64,000 nucleotides of DNA from Neckera pumila (Eukaryota > Streptophyta > Bryopsida > Hypnales > Neckeraceae). The position numbers were made by a program, and so were the translations under genes. The notes below the pieces were generated by a model. The model was not told where the DNA came from. It searched no databases and saw only the letters and a list, made by a program, of their open reading frames with translations. Below, piece after piece: positions 12,577 through 25,314 of this stretch. Location: positions 1,676,501 to 1,740,500 of the forward strand of contig OZ018409.1 in assembly GCA_963969595.1 (NCBI GenBank). Direction: 5' to 3'. Positions within the stretch are counted from its first letter, which is position 1; the number at the start of each line of letters is the position of its first letter.

Positions 12577-13502
12577 AACCCCTAAAGGCCCAAGGCATTT
12601 TCTAGGTCCAAAACCACTGAAAACTGCCATTTCTACTACGATTATTCAAAAAATCATTAAGAACTTTTTTTTTTAGAATCTAACCATAGGATCTTGTACT
12701 TCACTTGTCTTAGATCATGTGTAAAAATTTCATAAAGTTTGGCCGTATGGATTGGAAGATATTAGCATTTGAAGTTGGAAAAATAAGTTTTTCTGAACTA
12801 TGGCCTACATTTCAGATGACTTTGACAGCCATTTGCAGATTTTTTTTGCACTTCACACCATTGGATTAAAAAATTTATGTTGAACGTTTGAGCAGAGAGT
12901 TGGGGGAAAAATTTCCAGAATGTCAAAACTTGATTTTCACATATAAAAAAATTGTTAAGTAGAAGTAGGTCAAAAATTGAATGAAACACTAAATTGTTAA
13001 CAGCTCTTAGGTGGAATTAAAACACCATACTTCCAACGGTGGGATTGTTTTTGCAAACAAACTTAACCTTTTAAAAAAAAAAATTTTGAAAAAATTTGAA
13101 AATTGCATTCAAAAATGAATTCTATAAATTGTTTTTTGAAGAAGATGCTAGATTGCCCGAAAAACAAGATTGTCTATAACTTTCTCATTCTTGAGTTCAA
13201 ATAGAATGAATCAAAGCTTCATATGTAGACAAAAACATGATCTTTGAGAAAAAAAACTATAAAAAAAAATACAATTTTTTATAGTTTTTTTTTTCTGCCC
13301 GTCGAGTTGCTTTTTTTACTTTGGGTGGCATAACTTTTGCTTCCAAGCACCAATTGAAAAAAGAATCATATTTTTAGAAAGCTAATGTGATTCCCTATCT
13401 TCAAAAAACGTGTAAAAAAATTTGGGCCAAATTTTCAAGTCACACTATCCTGCCTGAAATCCCAGGTGTCCTTTGAGGAGACTTTAGGCCTTTAGGGGTT
13501 AA
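12577..13502 (+). mobile_element. ~0.9-kb TTAACCCCTAAAGG element
   Basis: Ends TTAACCCCTAAAGGCCC and GGCCTTTAGGGGTTAA. The interior carries the shared GTTAAGTAGAAGTAGGT block. Only 74 bases separate it from the next copy. Confidence 0.8.
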
Positions 13503-13575
13503 CTGCATCTCCTATCTACACTGAATAGGGAAATTAGGTTGTCCCACACTAACTTCTCAACATTCTACACTATAT

Positions 13576-14499
13576 TAACCCCTAAAGGACCAGCCTGCTA
13601 TTTTTAGTAACATAGCAATTTGGGGCAGGTACTTGGGACTAGAGACTTTCATATTTTAAGCTAAAATTTTAATACGAGGTGGAGATGAGGAATATCTCTT
13701 ATGTGCACTAAATTTCATGTCAATTCAAAATAGAAGTAAAAATTTATGGCCTAATATGTTACTTTTTTCACTAAGCGAGCAATTTGGGCAGGTCTGAAAA
13801 AATCACTTTTTTCAAAAATAAAAATTAGAAAGTGGTATTCTAGAGTGATATATACGTGGGATGCTTTAAATCATTCCATTTTGACAAATGAGTAAAAAGT
13901 TATGAGGTTTTTCAGTTTGCGGGCAGTTATGGATTCTTTACTTTGAAATAAACTTTGAAGTTGTTTATTTAACTCAATTTTTAAAAAAATTTGAAAAAAA
14001 AAATCATAGGATTTAGGCTGTTTATTAAAACATTACAACCATTGGGATTGACATTTTTCAATTACATAATTAAATTCTTAACAATTTAGTATTTTAGATC
14101 ATTCTCTACTTCTTTCTACTTACTATTTTTTTTATATGTTATACAATTCCAAATGATTTGAAATTTTTTAAGCATGTAGCCAACTTGCCTTGAAGAATGA
14201 ATTCAAAGAGTACCACCATTTTGGACAATTTTTCATACAAATGTGACCTTGTGAAGTGTAGCTGCCTTATTTTCGCATGAGAAAAAAGGATTTTTGCCAA
14301 TTCAAATGCTAATATCTTCCAATCCGCATGGTGGAAAATTCTGAAATTTTTTACACATCTACTAAAACTAGTTTACTATAAGATCCTATAGTTACATGTG
14401 TCAAAAAAGCTTTTTTTTCAAAAATTTGTTACTTGTACTAAAAATGGCAGTTTTTGAGTGTTTTTGGTGAAAACATAGTCATAGAACTTTAGGGGTTAA
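13576..14499 (+). mobile_element. ~0.9-kb TTAACCCCTAAAGG element (second subfamily)
   Basis: Ends TTAACCCCTAAAGGACCA and ACTTTAGGGGTTAA. Together with 2362-3293 and 33282-34223 it forms a subfamily distinguished by an AACATATTAGGCCATAAC-type block. Confidence 0.8.
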
Positions 14500-14763
14500 T
14501 ATTATAGTTATTGTAGAAGGATGTAGCGATGTAGGAAACATGTATGCTGCATGGATTGGTGTTTGATTCATGCTCGGGATTAGAAAATGGCTTGTGCTTC
14601 CATCTGGACAAGCAATGAGTCATGAGGTAACTTCTATGGAGTAAGGCAACATAATTGTCAAGGCAACCCAATTTCACTATTTAGTGTAGGACTAATTGAC
14701 ATATTCCTTGAAATCTCTATTACATTCACTGATGAGTTGATGGATCGCTTTAAGAGCAGACTA

Positions 14764-15079
14764 AGGTAGATGGCTCTTAAAACAACCCGGCTCTAAAAGC
14801 GACCTCTAACTAAGAGGTACATTTTGCTTTCTTCAATGTACCAATAGTGCACATTTCAGAAGGGGGTCGCTTTTAATGACCATTGCGTTTCAACTTCAGA
14901 ATTTCGTAACTAATTCCACAAAGGTCCAAAAAATATGAAACAACTTGCATTAGATGACAATTCCATTATTCTTCCCACAAAAATTTACGGAAAATTGTTT
15001 CAAAGATTTTAACTTCCCCTAAATGCAATCAGTTCTTAAAAGGTCGCTTTTAGAAGGTCGCTTTTAGAGCCGCCTACCT
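14764..15079. mobile_element. MITE, GGCTCT-type family, second copy
   Basis: 316 bp, from AGGTAGATGGCTC to GAGCCGCCTACCT, flanked by TA. The terminal region includes a duplicated AGGTCGCTTTTAGA. Confidence 0.75.
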
Positions 15080-15411
15080 TACCTTCAAAGTTTTTGTGTA
15101 AGCTTAGTGTGCACCAAACATTGTCCATTGTTGACTCCACCATGAAGTCATGAAAACAAGCAGCCAAGGCAGCTGGCACTTGATAGTTCTCAAGTTTGAT
15201 GTAGTCTATCATTTGATTCCTGAGAGCCCATCATTCATGCCAGTGTGTATTTGTAGAGTTGGTGGAATATGCTTCTGTACCAGCACCCATGCTTGGACAG
15301 GATCAATGCTGTTTTCACAAGTCAGAGAACTAGTCAGTCAAGGAATATCCTGGCAACGGCGTCTCAGTCCTAACTCAGTCCGAACGGTATATTGGTCCAC
15401 ACGGTATATTT

Positions 15412-16313
15412 TTAATCCCTAAAGGACCAAGGCCTTTTTTCTGCCAAAAAATTCTCAAAGCTGCCATTTCTAGAGCAAAGAGTAAAAAAATTAAAAAATG
15501 TTTATTTTTAACATCTAACCGTAGGATCTTATACCTAACTAGTAAGAGAATGTGTGGAAAAAAATTCAGAATTTTTGATCACACAGATTGCAAGATATCT
15601 GCGTTTGAAGTGAAAAAAACAAGTTTTTCAGCACATTGCAGGACTAGATTTTTTGACTTTGAACATTTTTAACTAAATTTTTTTGCACTACAGAGTTTTG
15701 AGCTTTAAATCTTTCTAGTGGAACATTGAGTTGAGAGTCTAGAAAAAAAAAGTAATTCAAAAAAACTTAATTTTGATTCTTAAGAAAATTGTTAAGTAGA
15801 AGTAGGTACAAGATAGAAGGAAAATCTTAAATATTAATATCTTTTAGATCGAATTAAAATGCACTAATCCCAATGGTGAGATTGTTCTAGCACAAAAACT
15901 AAACCATGTGGAACTTTTTTTTTTGAAAAATTGTAAAAAATGCATTCCAACATGAATCCTACAAGTTATTTTTTTCAAGAAGATGCTCTAATTGCCCAAA
16001 AAACAAGATTGTCCATAACTTTCTGATAAAAAATCCAAATGAAATGAATCCAAGCTTTCTAAATAGACAAAAATATAATCTATAAGGAAAAAAAATTAAT
16101 TTTTTTTGCTGCTCCTTCTCCCCTGTTTTGAGCTTATTTGGACATAACTTTTGTTCTTGGGCACCGATTGAAAAAAATTATATTCCCACAAAGCTTATCA
16201 GTTTTTCTATCTCCAAAAAAAGTTTCAGAAAATTACAATAAAAATTCAGCCCAATGGTACTTGCCCAAAATCCCATTTGTCCCTCGAAGGAACAATGGTC
16301 CTTTAGGGGTTAA
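15412..16313 (+). mobile_element. ~0.9-kb TTAACCCCTAAAGG element
   Basis: Ends TTAATCCCTAAAGGACCA and GGTCCTTTAGGGGTTAA. Its right TTAA coincides with the first bases of a 128-bp hairpin element. Confidence 0.8.
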
Positions 16314-16437
16314 CTTTTGAATGGTGTATAATTGGAACTTGAAATTTGAAATCTCTTGTACCTACTCGGAGTGTTGTCGGATGCACTTCCAGTGATATAA
16401 ATTTCAAATTCTAATTATACACCATTCAAAAGTTAAA
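16310..16437. mobile_element. 128-bp hairpin element
   Basis: Inverted ends TTAACTTTTGAATGGTGTAT and the complement, about 36 bp long with three mismatches, around a ~50-bp centre. The left edge abuts the ~0.9-kb element. Confidence 0.65.
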
Positions 16438-16734
16438 AATATTCTGTGTAGGCTAGTATACCATTTAGGACTAAAGATGCCCTCAGTGAACTGAACAAAT
16501 TGATTCCCCTTCAAATGCACTACAGCTAAGTTACAACAGCAATATTGGAGTCATTTGGTATACAATTGAAGTTGATAGCACTGGAGTTCGATCATAGCAT
16601 TTTGAACCTTGGCATTTGATTAGAAGACTCTTGTCTTGAATATAGAGAGAGAATAATGGATATTAGATGAATAATTGGATGGTATATTTTTGGGGATGAA
16701 AACATGAAGGATTTGTGATAGGGGTTGTGATATT

Positions 16735-17360
16735 GTGTACTCAATAGAAGAAATCTGGGGCTTCCGGAGGGCCGCTCCACAGCCTTCCAAGGGCACCACA
16801 GACTACGGGATTTTTTGCTTATCAAAGTTGTCTCCCCTATTCTTGTTCACTTTCAATTCCAATTATGTTGGATGCTTGTCAGTGGCTAAAAATCCAACTA
16901 GAAAGTGTTTAATAATCAAAATTACAATGTATTAAAGTACCTTAATCCTAATTATTAAACACTTTCTACTTGGATGCACCTTCCTTTCAATCCAAATTGT
17001 AAAAAAAATGCAAATGCCCAAAAATAGTCCAGTGGCTTATCATCAAGAATTTTGTTTATGCCAATGTGAAAGACTTATTTTGTGGACATTTGGAGTATTT
17101 GAAAGTGAGAGGAGTAGCTCTTTATAGAAGTGGGATAGTAGTAGGTAGAACAATGCATGTGAGTAAGAGCTCCACTGCTCAAAGTTAAGTGATAAAAAAG
17201 AAATTGTATTAAAAGTAGAATTTTGGCTCTCATTTAGGCATAGTACAATAACATTTTTGAAAAAAGTCTAAGACTTAGAAAATTTGGAGAATCAAGCTAA
17301 GTTTAATATCCAAAAATCCGTTTGAGATTTTAAGTCTCCAATCAAAAGTTATGAACATTT
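16735..17360. repeat. Partial relative of the 40.6-41.2 kb repeat
   Basis: Shares with 40.6-41.2 kb the motifs GGAGGGCCGC, CCTTAATCCTAATTATT and CCAAAAATAGTCCA, and then the left arm of the foldback family. The right arm is absent. A perfect 17-bp hairpin stem, AGAAAGTGTTTAATAAT, lies at about 16900-16967. Confidence 0.6.
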
Positions 17361-18415
17361 TCTTTGACATTTTCATTTGGTAAAGTTACAAATTGCACCC
17401 AAGATTCCGTGCAAATATTGTTAGCTTTGACAAGGTCTCCAGGAATCCCTAAGAACAAATGCAACCTTAAGAAAAACTTTTTTTATCTTTTGAAAGTTGC
17501 ATATTTATCCAAGTCCCCTAGGAATACCGTCATTGTTGATGAGGTCTAAAAAATTATGAAATTTAAGTTGCAGCTGTACCCAAGCCCCCGTAGGAATAGG
17601 TTTAGTACTGAACGAGTCTGTAAAAAAAATTAATTAAAAATTAAAAATTAAAATAAAATCTGAAAGTTGCAGCTGTATCCAAGTTCCCGTAGGAATAGGT
17701 TTGGTGTCAAACGGGTGCCCGAGGGCCTAGAGTTGCAGCTGTAGTTTTTCCAAAATTCTTTTTTAAAGCTAGTTTTCAAGTTTATCTAGTTGTTTTCCTA
17801 GAACCATTACAACCTTTAGGGCCTTAAGGTGTAATTGCCATTGTTTCTTTCTTTTTTAAAATAAACAATTAGATTTAAAGAAAAAAAAATAGAGCTCAAT
17901 TTGATATTCTAATGATCCTTCCTAGGGTGATGGACCTACAATAATAGGTCTCAAGGCTAAAATGTTAAGTTTACATCAACAATCTTACATCCACAATTAT
18001 AGGGTCCTAATTATGAAGCAAGAAAATCATTGTATTTTCAAATATTGTGTACAAAATTACCAATTTTTTGGACCAAAAGAAAAAAAATCCATAAATTGTG
18101 CTTCCACATTCAAATTTCCCCACTCTATGCTCCAAGATCCTGCTCTATGCTCATATACTAGCTTCGCTCACCTTTGATTGGTTAGATTTTTCTTCCAATA
18201 CAATCTTTAGTGAACAATTCTTGGAGTGTTTGACTTTGAATAATCAACCAAGGTGAAGTTCTGTTCAAATTAAAAGTTCTTTTTGGCTATAGAAAGATAA
18301 TTTATCAAACTATACGGAAAGAAATACAAAATCTCAAAGAAGAAAAGAAAAGTAAAGGATCTAGGTAACGCACGAGGTTGAGCAACAACCATAAATTGAT
18401 TGGGCATTTAGGGAT
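17361..18415. other. AT-rich stretch with a short duplicated motif
   Basis: AAGTTGCAGCTGTACCCAAG with following CCCGTAGGAATAGGTTT appears twice (about 17560 and 17660), roughly 95 bases apart. Nothing else supported. Confidence 0.45.
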
Positions 18416-18418
18416 TAA

Positions 18419-18856
18419 TAGCATCTCCACTCTTGCGCTAGAGAGGGTACTAGGCCAACGTACGTTGAGTCCGGGCTTGTTTAGTCCCCTACTGCGATCG
18501 CCCAACTTAGCCGCAACAGTTCGGCTACGGGAAAACAAAGTGCCTTGACTGCAACAATTTGGAGCCCGCTCACTTCTTTGGCAACCCACTTTTTTGTCAA
18601 AGAATCCTTGTCTCACGTCTTTGCACGCTATATTTGGGTTGGTGCCAAGTAGTGAATAGTGCCGCACAGTGAACCATGACAGAAAAGTATTTGAAAATTT
18701 GGAAATCGAGAGCAAATATAGAAATTCACAATTTTTGGTGGGACTTGAGTGCGGGTATGGATGGGGAAGTACTCAGCAAAGCCACATTTTTTTATATTGG
18801 TAGCCCGCCATAGTAGTTTTCCGTGCTGTTTTTTTAGAGCAAGAGTGGAGATGCTC
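18419..18856. mobile_element. MITE, GCATCTCCACTCTTGC termini, TAA target duplication
   Basis: A 438-bp element with ends TAGCATCTCCACTCTTGC and GCAAGAGTGGAGATGCTC, flanked by TAA (18416-18418, 18857-18859). The termini are related to the GAGCATCC family but the GC-rich interior differs. A 136-codon minus-strand frame across it is a by-product. Confidence 0.75.
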
Positions 18857-18899
18857 TAAGGGTTAACTTAGTCACTTAGTCTTTAAGGGTTAACTTAGT

Positions 18900-20165
18900 C
18901 ACTTACAAAGAGCATTTTTTTACTGGGCATAATTTCGCCTCTCTGACAGGTTTGAGTCTGTCAGACTCCGTCTCTCCAAGAGTCTCTCCAGAATTGTGCC
19001 AGTGCGGCTGTGAAGGCATGTGGCATGTACTGTTAAAAACCAACCCGCTGCTTACAGCTTGAATCAATCCGTCGAAGCCACAGTTGAGTGCAAACCTTGA
19101 AGTCTCGACTCTCGAAGTTCCTCCATCAGGATATGCAGTCCTCCATGTGTCAGTTATTTACCATCAGATGTGTTCCCCTCGGGCTCAGTTGCACATATCC
19201 TCACTGAGTGGATCTACAATAATATATAAGGTAATGAATGATAAAATGCCCTTGTGTTCTTATCCGGGAAACATATCCTCACGCCTTCGTCCGTCAAGTG
19301 TCAAACGCCCGGTAAAAGCAGAAACGAACGTACATGCAACTTTAAGCATAGATATGGGGACTGAGGATATTACAACCGAATGGCGTGTGCTCGATTCCAG
19401 TACAAGCGTGTCATTACAGAGCGTTGAGTGTATTTCTTCAACTTCCTTTAACAACGCGCGCAGTCCTCCATGTGTCAATCACCGTGTGATTCCGTTTCAA
19501 ATCGACGGGAGAGCTCCCATAAAATAAAATTAAAAAAAATGTTACAGCAACCAATTAACCATATACTTTTGATCCTCACTCATATCCGTCCCCTGATTCC
19601 CCTCTCTCAGGTGTCAAACGCACGGTGAAAGAAGAAGCGGAACTAGGATCACTGCAGAAGTCCAGTCCATATCTTCAACTTATTATAGGTTCGCTGTGGA
19701 TAGAAAGTCGGGCAGTCGTCGCACATGGGTTGAATTGGTGACAGACAAGTGCAGCGACGTCCTGATGAGGAAAGAGGATTGAAAAGCTCGATCGACTGAG
19801 ATAGTTTAATTAGTTTCTGGAGGTGGTGGGGCCGTGCTTGATGATGAGTGACCGACAGACGAAGAAGAGCGTCAACTGTACTGTACACTGTTGTGGCGTG
19901 GCTGCTGGTTTGTTGTTTTGTGAGGATTCATGCGAGACCAGTGACCATGTAGGAAGATGCTCCTTGGGGGGTCAGGAGATTGTTGTGCCGATTGCAGGGG
20001 CATGGCATGGGGCGACGATCGATGCTGGCAGGAGATCTTTGTGCGGTGTCAATGCTCGATATTTTTCGGGGTTTAGGGTTGCTAGGGAAGGAGGGAAGTA
20101 GGGATGGATCGATGAGTGGCAGAATGCAACAGCGCAGTAGATAGTGCGAGACGAGCAGGTTCAAA
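18900..20165. other. GC-balanced region with internal degenerate duplication, no proven gene
   Basis: Composition is gene-like. CAGTCCTCCATGTGTCA occurs at about 19136 and 19460, and GTGTCAAACGCMCGGTRAAA at about 19297 and 19610, so a unit of roughly 320 bases is duplicated. Frames of up to 147 codons are open on both strands but begin at non-ATG codons and give no recognisable protein. It could be the promoter or leader of a gene lost to repeats. Confidence 0.35.
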
Positions 20166-21881
20166 TTTTAGTAGCACTCAGAACACTGATTTTGCCCAAT
20201 TCGTGAGGGTGCATAATTAGTGTGAAAGCAAATTTGCACATTTTTGTGGAAATTTGTAGCCTACCGACACTGATTTATGTATTAGATAACCGACGGACCG
20301 CACTAGCTGCGAGTAGGTTATCAGACATAACCGGTTGTTCACTTTTCAATCACAACCTTTGATCTCCGTGATCCAAGGGTGGAGGAAGCAAGTTGAGAGG
20401 AGAGAAGGTTATGAGTTGCAACTTGTAATGGCAATGGTGATGGGTTGCCAATGGGACGGTGCCACGTGAGTGTTGAAAACTCAACAACCGGTTATGGTAG
20501 TGAAACTTTGTTGAAGTCATGTCATGGGTACTAATAGAAAAAATTCGTATAAATTCGTGTAGAGAGAGAATAAAACACCAAGGTGTGAGGTGAATGGAGT
20601 AGCCAGAATTGGTTTGGTGAATTTCTACCAAATTGTTACCTCATTTTGACATGGTCTACAAACTATAGCACTAAGATTAACCGGTGATAAATGGACAAAA
20701 TTATCAAATCATTCTCAAAATGACGATAGATTTGTCAATATTTAGATGAAAGATGCTACTAATAGATATTTTGTGAATGGACATTCATATATTGATGATA
20801 TTATCAAATTTTTTACCTACTTTGCAAGTGTTTTAGGGTGCAAATCACTCTATTGATTGAAAGAAAAAATTAGTTGGGAAGAATACTTTGTAGATACAAA
20901 TTTGATAGCAAGCTAATTGTAGGCAATTTTGTGTGTGATGTGAATCTTGTAAAATGTACATTATAAAAAGAATTTTGCCATAATTGGTTCATTTGCTTTT
21001 TACATTGTGTAGAGATCACACATTCTTCTTTGGAAGGAGGTTGTAAGAACAAAAAAATCCTAAACTCTCATAGATCAATGAGAGGAAGGATAAATTCAAA
21101 TAACAACTAGATAGAATGTTTAAAGAACACTTAATTAATCTCTTATTGCCTGAATTTTATTATGAGTGATTCTAATTTTTTTTGGTAAAATTGGTTCATT
21201 CATAGTTACTAACTTCCTTGAGATGTATTGTAGTTAAGTGATTTTTCTTCTAGTAAACTTGTCTTCAATATAATTGAGGCTCATATCAATTGAAAAAATG
21301 AAAAAAAATTCATTGATTGTCACTACTTGTTGACAATGTAATATTTTTAAGTGATTTTAACAACGTTTCTTCATATCCTACAACACATGGACATTCTTTA
21401 GAAGGCAATAGTGACAAATTTAATTATAATCTATCTACAGTACAAAGTTCCAAAGCTAAATTTTTTTATTCTAATATGGCCTCATTGAAGGCCTAAAGAA
21501 GTATCTCTCTTAGTTATTGAATGTTATTAAGGTAATAGAACCTAAAACCATTCATTTCTTCAAGTTTGTCATACAAATTGTTCATTTCTTAGTGAATACT
21601 TAGGTTTAAAGTCTTTATATTGATAATTCAATGCATCTATGTGACACTTTATCACCTAAAGGTTAAAAGTCCAAGAATGTTTTTTTTGGATTTTTGGTAG
21701 GTTTAAAGATTTTTCGGTAGGTTTGTACAATGCCAATTTTTAGAGTCTTTTTTTAAAACCTATTTGAAGATGTGGAAATGTGATAATATATTAGTTATTT
21801 AAAATTTTGTCACTGGATTTTAGAAAAAGAAGTATTGCTGCCCTAATCACAAAACATTGGAGTTTAAACACAGTGGATCAC
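20166..21881. other. AT-rich intergenic stretch
   Basis: A weak inverted repeat around 20276-20332 (TTAGATAACC/GGTTATC). No gene found. Confidence 0.4.
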
Positions 21882-22814
21882 TTAACCCCTAAAGGACTGA
21901 GTTGATTTTCCTACCAAAACCCATTCAAAACTGTCATTTCTATTGCAAAGAGAAAAGAGTTTAAAAAATTGTTTTATTTGGCATATCCAACCGTAAGATC
22001 TTATACTTGACTAGTATATGAATATGTGGAAGAAATTTCAGAAACTTTGACCACGTAGATTGCAAGATATATGCATTTAAAGTGAAGAAAACAACTTTTT
22101 TTCCACCTTGCTTCACTAGATTTTTTGGCTTGAATCTTTTTAGTTCAAATTTTTTGCACTACTGATTTCGATTTTCTACTTATTTATGTTAAGTAGTTGA
22201 GTTGAGAATCTACCAAAAAAAATTTAGGAAAAAAATCACTTAATTTTCACTCATTAAAAAATTGTTAAGTAGAAGTGGGTTCAAGATTGGAGAAAAAAAC
22301 TTAATTGTTAATAGCTTTTAGATGGAATTGAATCACAATAATCCCAATAGTGAGATTGTTCTAGCAAGAAAATTTAACCCTGTCTAACAAATTTTTTGAA
22401 AAATTCTAAAAATTGCATTCAAAAATGAATTCTACAACTTATTTTTTCAAGAAGATGCTTAGATTGCCCGAAAAACTAAGATTGTCCATAACTTTCTTAC
22501 TATTAGTCCAAATTGAATGAAACAAAGCTTCACATGTAGACAAAAATATAATCTTTGAGTCAAAAATTTGAAATTAAATAATTTTGACTTTTTGTGATTT
22601 TTTTTGGGCTGCCCGCAAAATTCCATTTTTACTTATTGTGCCATAACTTTTGCTCCCGGGCATCAATTAAAATAAAAATTATATATTCGCAAAGATCTCG
22701 CAAAAATACACAACCTCAAAAAATCCCAAAAAATATTACTAAAAATTGAGAGCGTAGGAACCTGCCCGGACCCAAATTGTCCCCTGAGGGGACAACCGGT
22801 CCTTTAGGGGTTAA
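21882..22814 (+). mobile_element. ~0.9-kb TTAACCCCTAAAGG element
   Basis: Ends TTAACCCCTAAAGGACTG and GGTCCTTTAGGGGTTAA, flanked on both sides by TTAA. This is one of the best preserved copies. Confidence 0.8.
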
Positions 22815-23579
22815 CAAATTGATTAAAAAATATACCTTTTGTAAAATAGATCAATGACTACAAAAAAAATTTGATTAATTCAAAGTTGATTACTGTAGTA
22901 AGGTGAAAAGTATAAAGCTTTATGTTTTATAGGCAATAATGATACCTTGCTAATAAAATAACATATGATGTTTGTTATTTAATTCAATTTTATGATTTAA
23001 AAATAAATAAATTTGAATTTAATTTAGATTACTTGCAATAACGTTGTTATTTTTGGGAATAACATTTTCCAATTCTTCTTTAGAGTGATTAGTAATTTAG
23101 TTTGTCATTTTGTCTCATTCCTCCTCCAACTTAATGATTAATACTTGGGGGGTATTTTTTTTGCTATTATGAATTTTGAACTCAATTTTACACTCAAAAT
23201 CTCTATAATATAATATTGCAAACATTTTAAGCTAAGAAACTTCAATGAATCTGTTTCAAAAATTGTCAAAAGATCTCTTTTCTTCACTTCAAACGCTATA
23301 ATCTTACAATTTGTACAGGTCATGCTGTTGAAAAATTTATCACATATACATGTAACTTTAGAGAAGATCCTACATTATGCTAATGCCATCAAAGAACTAA
23401 GAATCTTTATCTCTTTTCTTTGTACTGGAAATTTTAATCTCCAAGTGCTCCATCCAATTATAATAAGATTTCTTTTAAAAATAGTAATAATTGCTTGGAT
23501 GAGGTGCACTTTTCTTCCATGAATGTTAATCAGATGAAGCGCAGTTTTCAAGCCATTCATCGTCCACTAAGTGGATGAT
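22815..23579. other. AT-rich intergenic stretch before the CutA leader
   Basis: No coding or repeat family recognised. Confidence 0.4.
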
Positions 23580-25314
23580 AGATCGAAAGGATGAAAAACA
23601 TCTCAGTCGACGGAATACAGTATCCAAGAAGACACATCCATCCATCCATCGACTGCCCTCCTCTGTCTTGGTGTGCGCAAGCATTGCATTCCAGAAATTG
23701 CTGTGAATTGGACCTCCGATGCCCGCCATGCCGGCTGTTCTCTCTTCATCAAGGCTGCCACTCCGTTATGTAGTTTCTTTCGCCTGCAATCCTGCTTTTC
23801 GTGCCGCTTCATCGACCCCTTCGCCGGTAATTTTGGTTTACTCTGCGTCTCGATCCCTATGTATGATCACTCATTATCCGTATTGCTTGTTGATTTTGTC
23901 GATTTTGATCAACGGTGAAGAAATTTGGATTACTGTTATTGTATCACTGTTATTGTATCACTGTTATTGATTGAGATCATGTTCGAATCTAGTTTGAGGC
24001 TGAGCGCATTTGCGTCCTTTACTCAGTCGAGAGAATCTTGAGGGTTTGGATATATTTCTCATAAAAGAGCTGGCTGGAGCTAAGTGCTGAGTGCGAGGAG
24101 GAAAGTAAATTCATCTCGAACGTACTTCGACGAATGTTGTAGAGGTGATTGAATAATTAGGTCTATGATGAGAGCAGTGAAAATCTAAAGGCCCTGAATT
24201 GATACGTTTGTTGTTGCTCTTCTTTCTCCTTGTTGATCGGCTATTTTGTGTTTTAGGTTTCTGGATGTTGAGTGAGATGTATGGAGGAGGTGTTTCAGGT
24301 GAAGGTTTTGGCATGTTGCGTCTGTGCTTGCTTCAGTGGATTTGCATAGACATTGGTGTTTTTAGCAAACTTCCTCTTTGTTGGCGAGCTTTTTCCATTC
24401 AACCTGAGAATGTGACTTGCAGAGTTTTTGTTCATTATTGATGGTACACATTGTCTTTTGAAAGATGCTGCAGCTGAAGGCTTCGAAACTTGATGTGAGG
24501 GTAGGGTTTGAGAGTTGCCTATGGTGTGTTAGTTCATCACTTTCACATTGTGAGAACTTCTCGTTATTTGCATCCCTGCATTGAAATTTCACATGTTGAG
24601 AGTTTCTTCTTGCATCACACATTGGCGTGACAACGACCAGGGAATTTGAATACCCTAGAATTTCAATCACTATTCTCTTATGTTTTTTTTTGCTGAATTT
24701 GCATTGGTGACATTTTGTTGTTAGCTTAGGGAGGACTTTGTAACGAATTTTGGGTGGTGAAATTTGGATTGATACCACCTACAGCGCCTCACGAGCTTTG
24801 AGAGTTACGCTGTGTTTAGGATTCTTCTATTCTTCCTAGTGATTTTATGATTGTGTTGGCAGGTGAGCATTTTGCGATTGAGTAAACTTGGACTTTGCAA
24901 CTTTCCTTCCAAGACCCATTTGCTTCAAGACCTTGTTCGGTGTAGGTCAGTTGTCTCTTTCATGATCTTCAACGTGGGCTTTCAGTTGAAAGTTTCTATG
25001 CTTTTAATAGGATCTGTAGGATAAGATACTACAAATCTTAGGCTCTCTCGAGACCTTTGAAATTTGACGAATTCTTAGATAATCAACATATCAGATTGTG
25101 CTGAGGGAGATCTAGTTGCAGTAGAAATCATACTTTTGAGAGAGACTATCTTTCAATCGTAATATTTGTCAATCTACAGATCATGGTTTTCAGTGTTTTC
25201 AGTGTTTTCAGTAAGTAGTATGCATCTTCATTGGCTTTTTAAAGTTTAGTTTAGTTTGTTTCTATGTCTCTTTAGCTTCTCCCAAAGAGAGTGAAATGGA
25301 TTGGTCAGACTGAA
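23580..25314 (+). promoter_or_regulatory. Probable 5' region and leader of the CutA gene
   Basis: The stretch before the CutA start is clearly less AT-rich than the repeats on either side, which suits promoter, untranslated exon and leader intron. The 12 bases before 25281 include a pyrimidine-rich tract ending in TTTAG, a possible splice acceptor of a leader intron. Several short frames on both strands are not convincingly coding. Two small tandem arrays lie inside: a 14-bp unit repeated about three times at 23931-23967, and GTTTTCAGT repeated three times at about 25190-25213. I cannot place a TATA box or transcription start. Confidence 0.4.
25296..25313 (+). promoter_or_regulatory. Upstream ORF immediately before CutA start
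   Basis: ATG GAT TGG TCA GAC TGA encodes MDWSD and stops at 25313; the CutA ATG begins at 25315. Ribosomes that start here would terminate two bases before the main start, so it could lower or tune CutA translation. This holds only if the transcript starts upstream of 25296, which I cannot show. Confidence 0.4.

Noticed and set aside
18305..18715. 136-codon minus-strand frame
   Set aside because: Runs through the GC-rich interior of an inverted-repeat element and past its edge.
19084..19527. 147-codon plus-strand frame
   Set aside because: Starts at TTG, overlaps open frames on the other strand, crosses a duplicated motif and shows no recognisable domain.
24362..24778. 138-codon minus-strand frame
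   Set aside because: Lies antisense within the probable CutA leader; composition gives no coding signal and no family match.
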